Below, one piece after another: positions 8,593 to 17,472 of a DNA stretch of 64,000 nucleotides; the stretch's first letter is position 1, and each line of letters opens with the position of its first letter. The translations under genes and the position numbers were made by a program. This stretch comes from Paenibacillaceae bacterium. Its GTDB lineage: Bacteria > Bacillota > Bacilli > Paenibacillales > CANHGK01. The stretch lies in contig CANHGK010000015.1 in NCBI GenBank assembly GCA_947460235.1, positions 1 through 64,000 of the forward strand, given 5' to 3'. A model generated the notes under the pieces. It worked only from the letters and a program-made list of their open reading frames with translations. It was not told where the DNA came from and made no database searches.

Positions 8593-8985
8593 ATGGCTGG
8601 TTTTTTTCAAGGATTATATCGTAGTGTGGCACAAACATCAGACCGCACGCGTGATCTTCGGTTGCGTACAAGATATTTTAGGACAAATAAAGAACAAATG
8701 TGGGGGATTGTGCTCAACGCTCTTGCAGAGTTAACGGACGTAACATTAACACATGAAGTGAAATCGGCGGGAGAAATTTTACTTCAACGGCGTACGTTTA
8801 CTGGACGGATTCAAGACGTCACCGTTACGGTGATCCAAATGAACCCACTGAAAACAGCGGTTGATATTTACTCTGCTTCGCAAGATTCATTTTTTTTCAT
8901 GGGAGATCTGGGTAGCAATGATCGACTCATTCGCCGCATCTACAAACAAATGGAATCCCATTCGAGTAATTTATTGATGAAATAA
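8593..8985 (+). CDS. DUF1499-like small protein
   Basis: A 130-residue protein without signal peptide. The central strand pattern, starting with an Arg/Thr-rich segment and going through a helix (MWGIVLNALAEL) to RRTFTGRIQDVTVTVIQ and VDIYSASQ, recalls DUF1499 proteins, but the match is weak and no function is known. ATG 8593 follows a GAGGGGAG site; an upstream start inside the sleB terminator region is rejected. It is 26 bases before the next lipoprotein gene, so the two may form an operon. Confidence 0.5.
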   Translation: MAGFFQGLYRSVAQTSDRTRDLRLRTRYFRTNKEQMWGIVLNALAELTDVTLTHEVKSAGEILLQRRTFTGRIQDVTVTVIQMNPLKTAVDIYSASQDSFFFMGDLGSNDRLIRRIYKQMESHSSNLLMK

Positions 8986-9011
8986 GTTCAAGTAACTAAA
9001 AGGAGAAAAAA

Positions 9012-9833
9012 ATGAATTACAATAAGAAGATTTTTCTCACCGTTTCATTTGTGTTAACAATATTGCTTACGGGATGTTCGAGCAGTTCAACGGATGATCA
9101 TTTAAATATGGATCATAGTCAAATGCAAATGGGCGGCAAAATGATCGAGACGACTGCCGTTTGGAATCCAAATCCAGCTGTGCCTGTGGCAAATTCGAAA
9201 GTGACGATCGGATTAACGGTATTGGACTCGTCGAACAAAGTGATGAAAGATTTTGATATAAATCACGAAAAAAAAGTGCATATGATTTTGATTAGTCGGG
9301 ATTTGAACGTATTTCAGCACTTGCATCCAATGCAATCTGCAGATGGAAGTTTTTCTGCGGAAACGATATTGCCACAAAGCGGAGATTATCGCTTAATTGC
9401 TGATTATATTCCAAAAGGTGGCATGCAAATGCCAAAAATGGATTGGTGGGATGACCCTAATGTGCCTAACGATCCAACCATTTTAACTGCTGACCAGGTG
9501 TACGATCACACCGTCGATGGATTACGCGTTAAACTTACAATTCCATTTGCTAAATCCAAAGAAAATATTCCACTTACCTTCCGCTTTAGTGATGCTGCAA
9601 GTGGTGACGATGTGACCAATCTAGAACCGTATCTCGGAGCGGTCGGTCATGTTGTGATTGTAAATCCATCGTTATCCGTATATTTGCATACGCATCCACT
9701 TGACGGCGCAACTACGGGACCCGAAGCAACATTTGAAGTGACATTTCCTGAATCTGGCGTTTATAAACTATGGGGTCAATTCCAACGTTCGGGTAAAGTA
9801 ATTGTCGTGCCTTTTGTTGTTAACATTCCGTAA
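9012..9833 (+). CDS. His/Met-rich lipoprotein, probable copper-binding
   Basis: A 273-residue lipoprotein (signal ending LLTGC). After the lipobox comes a short His/Met-rich stretch (MDHSQMQMGG). Two beta-sandwich-like units follow, each with a His motif: VFQHLHPM near residue 100 and YLHTHPL near residue 220, plus GGMQMPKMDWW in between. Such HxHP and Met clusters occur in secreted proteins that bind copper, often annotated near YtkA-like domains. The function is inferred from these ligands only. RBS AAAGGAG precedes the ATG. The SCO1 gene at 841-1431 may be functionally related, although it is 8 kb away. Confidence 0.6.
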   Translation: MNYNKKIFLTVSFVLTILLTGCSSSSTDDHLNMDHSQMQMGGKMIETTAVWNPNPAVPVANSKVTIGLTVLDSSNKVMKDFDINHEKKVHMILISRDLNVFQHLHPMQSADGSFSAETILPQSGDYRLIADYIPKGGMQMPKMDWWDDPNVPNDPTILTADQVYDHTVDGLRVKLTIPFAKSKENIPLTFRFSDAASGDDVTNLEPYLGAVGHVVIVNPSLSVYLHTHPLDGATTGPEATFEVTFPESGVYKLWGQFQRSGKVIVVPFVVNIP

Positions 9834-9900
9834 TAACGTTACAGATAATCCATGTTTGGAATCGAAATGGAGAATATGATATCCGCAATTATTAATCATC

Positions 9901-9942
9901 AAACTGCTGACGCTGTCAAAAGCGCGGCAGTTTTTTTATTTT
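9901..9942 (+). terminator. Intrinsic terminator
   Basis: AAACTGC and AGCG pair with CGCT and GCAGTTT around GTCAAA, followed by a run of seven T and more T-rich sequence. It ends the lipoprotein transcript. Confidence 0.75.
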
Positions 9943-10016
9943 AGCCTAATCGTCTGGTCCAACAGTTACATATGGTAACAGCATCAGTTGTAATCTGGTT
10001 GGTTAGGGGGACCGTC

Positions 10017-11492
10017 ATGGTCGATTATGTCATTGTACCGTGGATTGATACGGCAACGGGATTAGGGTTGGATGGTAAAGTGATTTCAGAATTCTATATT
10101 CCACCTGAAATGGATCGTTTGGCTGAACTATGTTTGAAACAGTATGACATGGTTGTACGCGATAAAACGATGATTACGTCTAAATCAGATAAGGGCGGCG
10201 CAATCTGGAAGTTGAATACGAATCATGGTACACGCAGTTTGAAGGTGCTGCATCGTACACCGAAACGAAGTTTATTTTCAGTGGAGGCGCAGCAATACTT
10301 AGTATCACAGGGTGCAAGAATTCCTCAATTGATTCGCAATAAAAAAGGTGAACTCTATTGTGAGTTTGGAGGAAAAGTATGGATCGTTTCTGATTGGATT
10401 GATTCTCTTGTGCCAGCTACGAAAATTGATTTGAGTGGTGCAAAAGCACTTTGTTTTGGACTTGGCGAGTTTCATCATCATTCTAAAAAATATGCACCGC
10501 CGTCAGAAGCTGCTTTTTCCTCTCGTGTCGCCAAATGGCCAAAACATTACGCAAAAATGAAAACCAAAATGGCCTGGTTTCGTGAAATCGCAACCATTTA
10601 TCGGGATTTACCCAATGCGCCTCGATTATTAGAACTTGTTGGTCGTTTTGAAAAACAAGCGGATGAACAATTGAAATTACTACAAGCCTCTGACTATGAT
10701 GTGATGGTTCGCATGGGAGATTCTTTCTGGGGCCTCGCGCATCAAGATTTCGGTTGGTCCAATGGACAGCTTGGAGACGGAGGACTTTGGATCATCGATT
10801 TGGACGGCGTGGCGTTTGATTTTCCATTTCGCGATTTGCGTAAATTGATTTCGAGTACGATGGATGATATGGGCGTGTGGGATTTGCAATGGATACGTGG
10901 AATGATTCAGGCGTATCATCAGGGCAATCCGTTGTCACAGCAAATGTATGAACTTTTGGTGATTGATTTGGCGTTTCCCAATGAGTTTTATAAACATGTC
11001 AAAGAAATGGTGTTCGATCCTGTGCCGTTTTTCACGCGTGAATTGGGTCCAATTCTTGATCGGATTATGCTAACGGAGCAGTCCAAATGGATTGCAATCG
11101 CTGAACTTCGTAAAGACATGACAAACTATAAACGTGAAAATTATGAACCAACCGAAACGGAACTCGTTGTGGATCCGGCGCAAACGGAGCGCAAGAGTAA
11201 AGTTCATGTTGTTCCGGCTTACAAAGAAAACGTTGCTCAAACCGCGCTTGTTGTTTCTCCGAAAAAACGCAGCAAAAAGAAGCTTCCGGTGTTCAAAATT
11301 AAAGTGAAACAACGTGAGTTGAAACCAATGATAAAATTATTGAAGGAACTCCCCGTGATCAAAAGCAAGTCCAAGGCAGTATCTAAGGTACGCGTGAAAT
11401 TGTATCAAGGGTCTAGCCTCGTCACGTCCAAAACGATGTCCAAAAAGCAGTATCAACAGACATTTAAACCTGCAAAGAAGGAATCGCGATGA
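10017..11492 (+). CDS. cotS: Spore coat protein CotS (kinase-like)
   Basis: A 491-residue protein of the CotS/CotI family, which has an aminoglycoside-phosphotransferase-like fold and sits in the inner spore coat. Residues about 1-370 form the kinase-like part; LAHQDFGWSNGQL near residue 244 matches the catalytic loop (HxDxxxxN) and IIDLDGV the metal-binding Asp. The last 120 residues are an unusual Lys-rich extension (KKRSKKK, KSKSKAVSK), not typical of CotS, which may contact DNA, other coat proteins or be modified. Start ATG 10017 follows TTAGGGGGA. CATATGGTA at 9969 resembles a sigma-K -10 box. The stop overlaps the next start (ATGA). Confidence 0.82.
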   Translation: MVDYVIVPWIDTATGLGLDGKVISEFYIPPEMDRLAELCLKQYDMVVRDKTMITSKSDKGGAIWKLNTNHGTRSLKVLHRTPKRSLFSVEAQQYLVSQGARIPQLIRNKKGELYCEFGGKVWIVSDWIDSLVPATKIDLSGAKALCFGLGEFHHHSKKYAPPSEAAFSSRVAKWPKHYAKMKTKMAWFREIATIYRDLPNAPRLLELVGRFEKQADEQLKLLQASDYDVMVRMGDSFWGLAHQDFGWSNGQLGDGGLWIIDLDGVAFDFPFRDLRKLISSTMDDMGVWDLQWIRGMIQAYHQGNPLSQQMYELLVIDLAFPNEFYKHVKEMVFDPVPFFTRELGPILDRIMLTEQSKWIAIAELRKDMTNYKRENYEPTETELVVDPAQTERKSKVHVVPAYKENVAQTALVVSPKKRSKKKLPVFKIKVKQRELKPMIKLLKELPVIKSKSKAVSKVRVKLYQGSSLVTSKTMSKKQYQQTFKPAKKESR

Positions 11493-12628
11493 GAATTTTA
11501 ATGATTTGCACAGAAAAATTACCCGTCCCACCGATTCGCGGCGGCGCAATTCAAACCTATATACACAATGTCAGTCTGATTTTGGCGAAACATCATGAAC
11601 TTACGATTATAGGTATTGAAGATGTCGATTTACCAAGTGAGGAAACAAGAAATTCGATTCGTTTTATCCGAGTTCCTCGTTCAGAAACGATTACGGAATA
11701 TGCAGGGCATATCGTATCGTTTTTGAAAAATAATGTATTTGATCTTATTCATATTTTCAATCGTCCGAAAATGGTGCTTCCGGTCCGAAGTGCGGCACCA
11801 GATTCACGTATTGTTCTAAGCATGCACAACGATATGTTTGATCCATTAAAATTGTCACCGCGCGAAGGTGTAAAAATTATCGAGCAATGTGATTCCATTG
11901 TAACGGTAAGTAATTATGTTGGTGAACGAATTGAACAATTTTATCCGATCGTTGCATCAAAATGGACGACCGTTTATTCTGGTGTTGATTTGGCCCGATT
12001 TGTGCCATGGAAATCGTCGAAAACTGCAACACAATGCCGTGAACGGTTACGACGGGAATTCAAGTTGGTGAATAAGACGGTGATTTTATTTGCTGGCAGA
12101 TTGTCCGTCAAAAAAGGCGCAGATGTGCTCATTCGTTCGCTTTATCAATTGAAGGCTTATCATAAAGATGCGGTGCTGGTCGTCGTTGGCGGAGCATGGT
12201 ACAGCTCGAATAAAATTAGTGATTATATTGCTTACTTAAAATGTTTGGCGGAGCGGTCACCGATTCCGGTTATTTTGACGGGATATGTGGCAGGGGAACA
12301 AATTCATGAGTGGTTTTGGGCTGCTGATGTATTCATTTGTCCGTCGCAATGGAATGAACCGCTCGCAAGAGTACATTATGAGGCGATGGCGGCAGGACTT
12401 CCGATCGTTACAACTGCTCGCGGTGGAAATGCTGAAGTCATGGATTCAGCAAATGGAATTGTCATCGCTGAACCAGATTCTACGGAAGAAATGGCGAGCA
12501 GTTTAGGGAAATTATTAGCGAGTGAAGGGCTAAGGCAGCGTATGGGTGCAAGCGGAAGGACGAAAGCACAGCAACAATTTTCGTGGCAACGGGTTGCTGA
12601 TCAGTTGTTGGAAATATGGGGGAAATGA
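11489..12628 (+). CDS. cotSA: Spore coat glycosyltransferase CotSA (GT4)
   Basis: A 379-residue GT-B fold glycosyltransferase of family 4. The N-terminal domain has the GGAIQTYI acceptor-side loop; the C-terminal domain has ILFAGRLSVKKGADVLI and the donor-binding EPLARVHYEAMAAGLPIV, with the conserved E-x7-E. In Bacillus CotSA is a coat protein encoded beside CotS, and the four-base overlap with cotS supports that name and translational coupling. Donor and acceptor sugars are unknown. Confidence 0.85.
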   Translation: MRILMICTEKLPVPPIRGGAIQTYIHNVSLILAKHHELTIIGIEDVDLPSEETRNSIRFIRVPRSETITEYAGHIVSFLKNNVFDLIHIFNRPKMVLPVRSAAPDSRIVLSMHNDMFDPLKLSPREGVKIIEQCDSIVTVSNYVGERIEQFYPIVASKWTTVYSGVDLARFVPWKSSKTATQCRERLRREFKLVNKTVILFAGRLSVKKGADVLIRSLYQLKAYHKDAVLVVVGGAWYSSNKISDYIAYLKCLAERSPIPVILTGYVAGEQIHEWFWAADVFICPSQWNEPLARVHYEAMAAGLPIVTTARGGNAEVMDSANGIVIAEPDSTEEMASSLGKLLASEGLRQRMGASGRTKAQQQFSWQRVADQLLEIWGK

Positions 12629-12663
12629 AACAACCGGCGAAGGATTTTGTCGGTTGTTTTTTA
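12628..12663 (+). terminator. Intrinsic terminator after cotSA
   Basis: ACAACCG pairs with CGGTTGT around GCGAAGGATTTTGT, followed by six T. Confidence 0.8.
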
Positions 12664-12664
12664 A

Positions 12665-12678
12665 TTAGAGCGCTTACA
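12665..12678 (+). promoter_or_regulatory. Possible cre (CcpA) site
   Basis: TTAGAGCGCTTACA matches the catabolite-responsive consensus TGNAANCGNTNNCA at 8 of 10 fixed positions. It lies about 75 bases before the dextranase-like gene and next to TATGAT-type -10 sequences (12693-12703), a sensible place for carbon catabolite repression. Single-site match only. Confidence 0.3.
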
Positions 12679-12751
12679 TATTCGGAATGAGATATGATAT
12701 GATGTGTTTTGATAAGGTAAATCGTTTGTTCAGAAAAGGGGTTCTGCACGC

Positions 12752-15700
12752 ATGTTTGTTTATAAAGATCGTTTAATGAGGCGAATGTTGATTGCTTTCG
12801 CACTCGTATTTACAATGGTGATCCAATCGTTCGGTTCTTTCGCATTTTCTGCTACATCTGTTAAACCTTCGTTTGTTTCTGTATATTTAGTGATCGATGG
12901 TGAACAAAGTTCCGTGATGTTACCGCTTAAAATAGTGAATGGATCGGTGATGACTTCGCTAAAATCACTTGCGTTAGCATTTGATGATCAGTTGAGATCG
13001 ATCTCCAGCGGTACAGTGAAATATGTGTGGGTGCTACATGGCACGACAAAATACCGTTTTACGATTTCCTCTGCAAAAGCCCGCATTTATGAACTCGGCA
13101 ATGACCCTCAAGATGTCTGGTTAAGCCAACCCGCTCAAGTACTTTCCAACACGTTGTATGTTCCATTAAAAGATATCGCAGCTTTATTTGGTTTGGACGC
13201 ACAAATCCAACGCAACAGCACAGGTGCGATTTCGAATAAATCTGTTGTATTGTTAAACACAAAAAACACGGATTCGGAATCTGATATTTTTACAACGATA
13301 CCTGACAAGACTATTCGCCCGATCGCAACACCAATTACGAAACCGACGAACCCTATGGTAAGTGGTGCAATTTCTTCTAAAGACTTTGTGATCAACGATC
13401 GCGGATATTATATTTCCATGTTTTTACCAGAACAACAATTGGATACGACGATTCAAACGTTACAACAACGAGAAACATCGCAATATCAAGATAATGGACT
13501 GGTTTATCCAGGTAAGATTTATGCGTTTCCAGCCGAGCAACCCAAATTGCGAATGTATATTTATGATTCTCCGGTCAAAGCAGAATCATTTATACTTTCT
13601 GTTACATGCCAAAGTTGTACGACTGCTCGCAATTTAATCGTCGGCAAAACTACGTATAATCAAATGATTTCATTATATGGAAATCCCGATGCTCAATCTG
13701 TTTTGAATGGTACAAGTTATTATACCTATCAATATTTGGATCATAAATTAATATTTTCTCAAAAAAATGATTCTGGTCCCATCATCCAAGCCGAGATTCG
13801 ACACTCATTAAAGGATCTCGTAAAAGTTTCAGTTGATGCAAATCGAGTACCAACCATCATCATGATGACGCCAATTCCAACAGGTAATGTTTCGACTCCG
13901 ACACCATTTTTCATTCCGACTGTGAAACCAACACCTTATTTGACACCACAACCGTACAATACCGATACGCCGCAACCGACGAATACTCAGGCGCCTACGC
14001 CTACGCCGACACCATTCGTAACGCCGACAGCAACACCCACAGCAACACCAATTGTGCTTGGTGTGAAAACAACGATTTTGCAGAGCGGAAAATGGATTAA
14101 TGATGTTGCCGTCAATCAATCTCGTTATAAACCTGGACAAGCCGTGCGGATTGAAGTGACGCTTTCAAATCCAGATGGAAGTGATAGGAACGGTGAAGTT
14201 CAAGCGATCGTTAAACATTTGGATCAATCCGTCGCTACGTTGGTCAGTGATCCGATAAGTTTACGTGCAGGTCAAAAATCATACATCACCTTAAGTTTTG
14301 ATGCCCCGCGAGATGATTATAAAGGCTATTTAATCGATGCGTATTTTATCTCGAATCATGAAGTGCTCGATCAACGTAGCGGAGCTTTCGATGTATCAAG
14401 CGATTGGTCGCGTTTTCCGAGATATGGATATATTACAGATTATCCGTATATGTCTGATTCTCAAACGTCTCAAATCATTTCTCGTTTAAATCGATTCCAT
14501 ATTAATTCATTGCAATTTTATGACTGGCAATGGAAACATCATTTGCCAATCAAAATGGACGGAGGTATGCCGGCAAGTCAATGGAAAGATATTGCGAATC
14601 GGGAAGTGTATTTGACTACGATTAAAAGCTATGTTGCATCTGCACATGATCGAAATATGCTTGCGTTTAATTACAATTTAATGTTTGGTTCTTATATTAA
14701 CAGTTCGGTCGATGGCGTTTCTCGCGATTGGGGATTATTTAAGGACCGCAACCGTAATCAGCAAGATGCACATCCACTTCCAGATTCATGGGCAAGCAAT
14801 CGGATTTTACTAGAAAATCCATCGAACACTAGTTGGCAAAATTATATTATCAATGGTGAGCGTGATGCACTACGTTATATTGCGTTTGACGGTTGGCATA
14901 TCGATCAACTTGGTGATCGTGGTCAGTTATATGATGCAAACGGAAACCAAGTACAATTGGATCAAACGTATGGCCCTATGATTCAAAATATTAAACAGCA
15001 ATTGAATACCCGATTGGTCATGAATGCGGTTAGTGAATACGGTGTAAATAGTATCGCGAATTCTCCGGTGGATGTGTTATATACCGAAGTGTGGCCGCCG
15101 ACAAATGGAGGAGATTCTAGTTACAATCAGTTGAAGCGTGCAGTCGAAACCGGATTATCCCTGGGTAATGGTCGAAAGGGTCAAGTGATTGCTGCGTACA
15201 TGAACTATCAGGCAGCAGAACAACCTGGGATGTTCAACGAGTATTCCGTATTGTTGACAGATGCAACCATTATGGCAGCAGGCGGTTCGCATTTGGAACT
15301 TGGTGATACGGGAATGCTTGGAAAAGAATATTTTCCAAATAAAAACTTAAAGATTTCTTCGAATTTGGATGAGCAGTTGAAACATTATTATGATTTTTCG
15401 GTCGCCTACCAAAATTGGTTGCGCGATGGAGTTCGTCCAGTCGATATTCAGGTCGACTCGAGTGATGTGCGCATTAGTTCATCCAACTCGCCGGCATCGG
15501 GTTCGGTCTGGACGTTTGCCCGTGAACGGCAAGGACAATATATGGTACATTTGATCAATTTAACAGGCAATCAATCGGTGAACTGGCGTGATGATTATGC
15601 CAACTCGGTGACACGTCCAAGAGAAATGAATCAACTGCATCTGTCGATGTCCGTTCCGATTCGTCCTCAGCAAGTGCTCATGGCATCACCTGACCAAGAT

Positions 15701-15808
15701 TTACGGACTCGTGAAATTCCATTTACGGTGAATTCACGCGGTTCCGGTTATGTCGTAGATATGGTCGTGCCAAAATTGAATGCGTGGGATATGATCATGT
15801 TGAAATAA
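12752..15808 (+). CDS. Secreted GH66 dextranase / cycloisomaltooligosaccharide glucanotransferase-like enzyme
   Basis: A 1018-residue exported protein. Signal peptide (residues about 10-33), then a copper-amine-oxidase-N-like domain (about 40-170, ending LYVPLKDIAALFGLDAQ), a domain of unknown type (about 210-365), a Thr-Pro linker (about 375-430), an immunoglobulin-like domain, and a GH66 catalytic barrel from about residue 550 (RYGYITDYP). Asp718 in GWHIDQLG and Glu779 in LYTEVWPP are the likely nucleophile and acid/base. GH66 enzymes hydrolyse or cyclise alpha-1,6-glucan (dextran). No CBM35 insertion typical of the cyclising enzymes was recognised, so dextranase is favoured. AAAGGGG precedes ATG 12752. 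Confidence 0.82.
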   Translation: MFVYKDRLMRRMLIAFALVFTMVIQSFGSFAFSATSVKPSFVSVYLVIDGEQSSVMLPLKIVNGSVMTSLKSLALAFDDQLRSISSGTVKYVWVLHGTTKYRFTISSAKARIYELGNDPQDVWLSQPAQVLSNTLYVPLKDIAALFGLDAQIQRNSTGAISNKSVVLLNTKNTDSESDIFTTIPDKTIRPIATPITKPTNPMVSGAISSKDFVINDRGYYISMFLPEQQLDTTIQTLQQRETSQYQDNGLVYPGKIYAFPAEQPKLRMYIYDSPVKAESFILSVTCQSCTTARNLIVGKTTYNQMISLYGNPDAQSVLNGTSYYTYQYLDHKLIFSQKNDSGPIIQAEIRHSLKDLVKVSVDANRVPTIIMMTPIPTGNVSTPTPFFIPTVKPTPYLTPQPYNTDTPQPTNTQAPTPTPTPFVTPTATPTATPIVLGVKTTILQSGKWINDVAVNQSRYKPGQAVRIEVTLSNPDGSDRNGEVQAIVKHLDQSVATLVSDPISLRAGQKSYITLSFDAPRDDYKGYLIDAYFISNHEVLDQRSGAFDVSSDWSRFPRYGYITDYPYMSDSQTSQIISRLNRFHINSLQFYDWQWKHHLPIKMDGGMPASQWKDIANREVYLTTIKSYVASAHDRNMLAFNYNLMFGSYINSSVDGVSRDWGLFKDRNRNQQDAHPLPDSWASNRILLENPSNTSWQNYIINGERDALRYIAFDGWHIDQLGDRGQLYDANGNQVQLDQTYGPMIQNIKQQLNTRLVMNAVSEYGVNSIANSPVDVLYTEVWPPTNGGDSSYNQLKRAVETGLSLGNGRKGQVIAAYMNYQAAEQPGMFNEYSVLLTDATIMAAGGSHLELGDTGMLGKEYFPNKNLKISSNLDEQLKHYYDFSVAYQNWLRDGVRPVDIQVDSSDVRISSSNSPASGSVWTFARERQGQYMVHLINLTGNQSVNWRDDYANSVTRPREMNQLHLSMSVPIRPQQVLMASPDQDLRTREIPFTVNSRGSGYVVDMVVPKLNAWDMIMLK

Positions 15809-16084
15809 TCCAAGAGTAGGGATTGATTTGGTTCTTCGAGATGCGGAGTAACTTTCGATGAGCGGAGGGTATACTAAACCCGCGAATTTGGTATAACCAA
15901 TTTCATGGTCATTGGAAGTTACATGCATTACGTAATTGGGGTAAAAAATATGGAGTTAAGCAAGTGTTTTTACAAGTGTTACGCAAAAATACGGTTGCAA
16001 AAATAGATGAATAAGTCGGTTTTATCGAAATATACCGATATTGATCTCGGATTATAACATACGCTGGTATAGGAGAATCGAGTG

Positions 16085-16765
16085 ATGGGAATTTGGTCAA
16101 ATGAACAGATAGAAGCGGTTAAACACGGTAATGTATTGCAATTACAACAGGAATTATCGGCTGGAAAATTAAATGTAAATGGCATCACGGATGAATTTTT
16201 GCCGGTGATTATGATCGCAGTTTATTATCATCAACGTGATGTCGTAAACTGGTTTCAATCTAATGGTTGTGAATTGGACGGATATGCAGCGGCAGCGCTG
16301 GGTGATGTGATTACTCTCACAAAATGGATGAATCAACAGTCGAAACATGATGAGGCCTTATGTTCATTTTCTGTTGATGGCTGGACTTTACTGCATCTTG
16401 CCGCATTTTTCGGACATGATGAAGTTGTTACATGGTTAATTAATCATGGAGCTCCGCTAAATTTGTTCTCACGAAATAATCAAACGAATCAGCCATTACA
16501 TGCCGCGGTAGCAGCGCGTCACGCGCAAATTGCGATCGATTTAATTTGTGCGGGAGCTCCGGTGAATATCGAAGCGAATGGATTTACACCGCTTATGCTC
16601 GCTTGTGCGAATGAAATGACCGAATTGGTTGAATTTTTATTGGAACATGGCGCAGATCCAGCATATCGTTCGGATGCTGGTATTACGGCATGGGATATGG
16701 TTGAACGTCATGAACAGGACGACATACGCGTTGTTTTGCGAGAATACGGTGCAGGAGTTCATTAA
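16085..16765 (+). CDS. Ankyrin-repeat protein
   Basis: A 226-residue cytoplasmic protein of about five to six ankyrin repeats. The clear ones are DGWTLLHLAAFFGHDEVVTW, the repeat with QPLHAAVAARH, and FTPLMLACANEMTELVEFLL, with HGADPAYRSDAG after the last; the first repeats are degenerate. Ankyrin stacks bind partner proteins; the partner is unknown. AGGAG at 16071 lies nine bases before ATG 16085 and six before an adjacent GTG 16082, so either could start. Single gene with its own terminator. Confidence 0.8.
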   Translation: MGIWSNEQIEAVKHGNVLQLQQELSAGKLNVNGITDEFLPVIMIAVYYHQRDVVNWFQSNGCELDGYAAAALGDVITLTKWMNQQSKHDEALCSFSVDGWTLLHLAAFFGHDEVVTWLINHGAPLNLFSRNNQTNQPLHAAVAARHAQIAIDLICAGAPVNIEANGFTPLMLACANEMTELVEFLLEHGADPAYRSDAGITAWDMVERHEQDDIRVVLREYGAGVH

Positions 16766-16770
16766 ATGTA

Positions 16771-16804
16771 AAAGCAGTCGTTCACTCGAGCGGCTGTTTT
16801 TTTA
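16771..16804 (+). terminator. Intrinsic terminator
   Basis: AGCAGTCG pairs with CGGCTGTT around TTCACTCGAG, followed by a run of T. Confidence 0.75.
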
Positions 16805-16879
16805 AAATCCCCTCTAAAAATTAAACAACCATGCGAATGGTATGGAATAAAGACAATTCGTTATTTGGAGGATGTTAAG

Positions 16880-17419
16880 ATGAAAAAAAATATTTTAGTT
16901 TTGGTTGCGGTACTGAGTATCATTTCACAACTTTTTTTAGGTGCAACATCGTATGCTGCGAATACTGGAAAACAAACGGTTTCAGCGAAAAATTGGAATT
17001 CAGGATCGATCCAAACAAAAATTACTATTGTTAAAAAAATGATCACAACCGCGAATCCCACGCAAAAGAAAACATTGCAAGTCATTTTAGCCTCGTTAAC
17101 GAAACAAGCGAATGTTCAGAAAAAAAATGCTTTGAAAAAAGTCGTAACACCGAAAGTGAACGTAGCGTCCAAAATTGTCAGTAAACCACTCGGAACACCA
17201 GCTAAAAAAGTAGTGCTCAAACCAGTAAAGGCAGCTTCCCCGGCATTGGTCAGTAGTATCAATAAATCCAATACAGAATCAAATACGATCGATTCACAGA
17301 ACCAAAATTTTGAACAAAAGGATGAACAAAAAAATCGCGAACACGAGTACGAACATGAAGAAGATTATGGTGACGATGAGTATGATGATGAGTATGAAGA
17401 CGAAGAGGGAAATGATTGA
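16880..17419 (+). CDS. Secreted Lys-rich protein with acidic tail
   Basis: A 179-residue exported protein of unknown function. A signal peptide (residues 1-27, ending TSYAA) is followed by a basic middle part rich in Lys, Thr, Val and Pro (residues about 30-120, many KK pairs) and then a highly acidic tail of Glu, Asp and Tyr (EHEEDYGDDEYDDEYEDEE). Such a charge-split chain suggests binding to anionic wall polymers on one side and cations on the other; this is inference. GGAGGATG precedes ATG 16880. No recognised domain. Confidence 0.65.
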   Translation: MKKNILVLVAVLSIISQLFLGATSYAANTGKQTVSAKNWNSGSIQTKITIVKKMITTANPTQKKTLQVILASLTKQANVQKKNALKKVVTPKVNVASKIVSKPLGTPAKKVVLKPVKAASPALVSSINKSNTESNTIDSQNQNFEQKDEQKNREHEYEHEEDYGDDEYDDEYEDEEGND

Positions 17420-17472
17420 TTGTTCTAGAATTTTTGGTATGATGAGATAAAATCCTGAAGGGGACATCTACC

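Noticed and set aside
9969-9977. CATATGGTA as sigma-K -10 of cotS
   Set aside because: The -10 fits, but no AC at 16 bases upstream was found, so it is mentioned only in the cotS entry.
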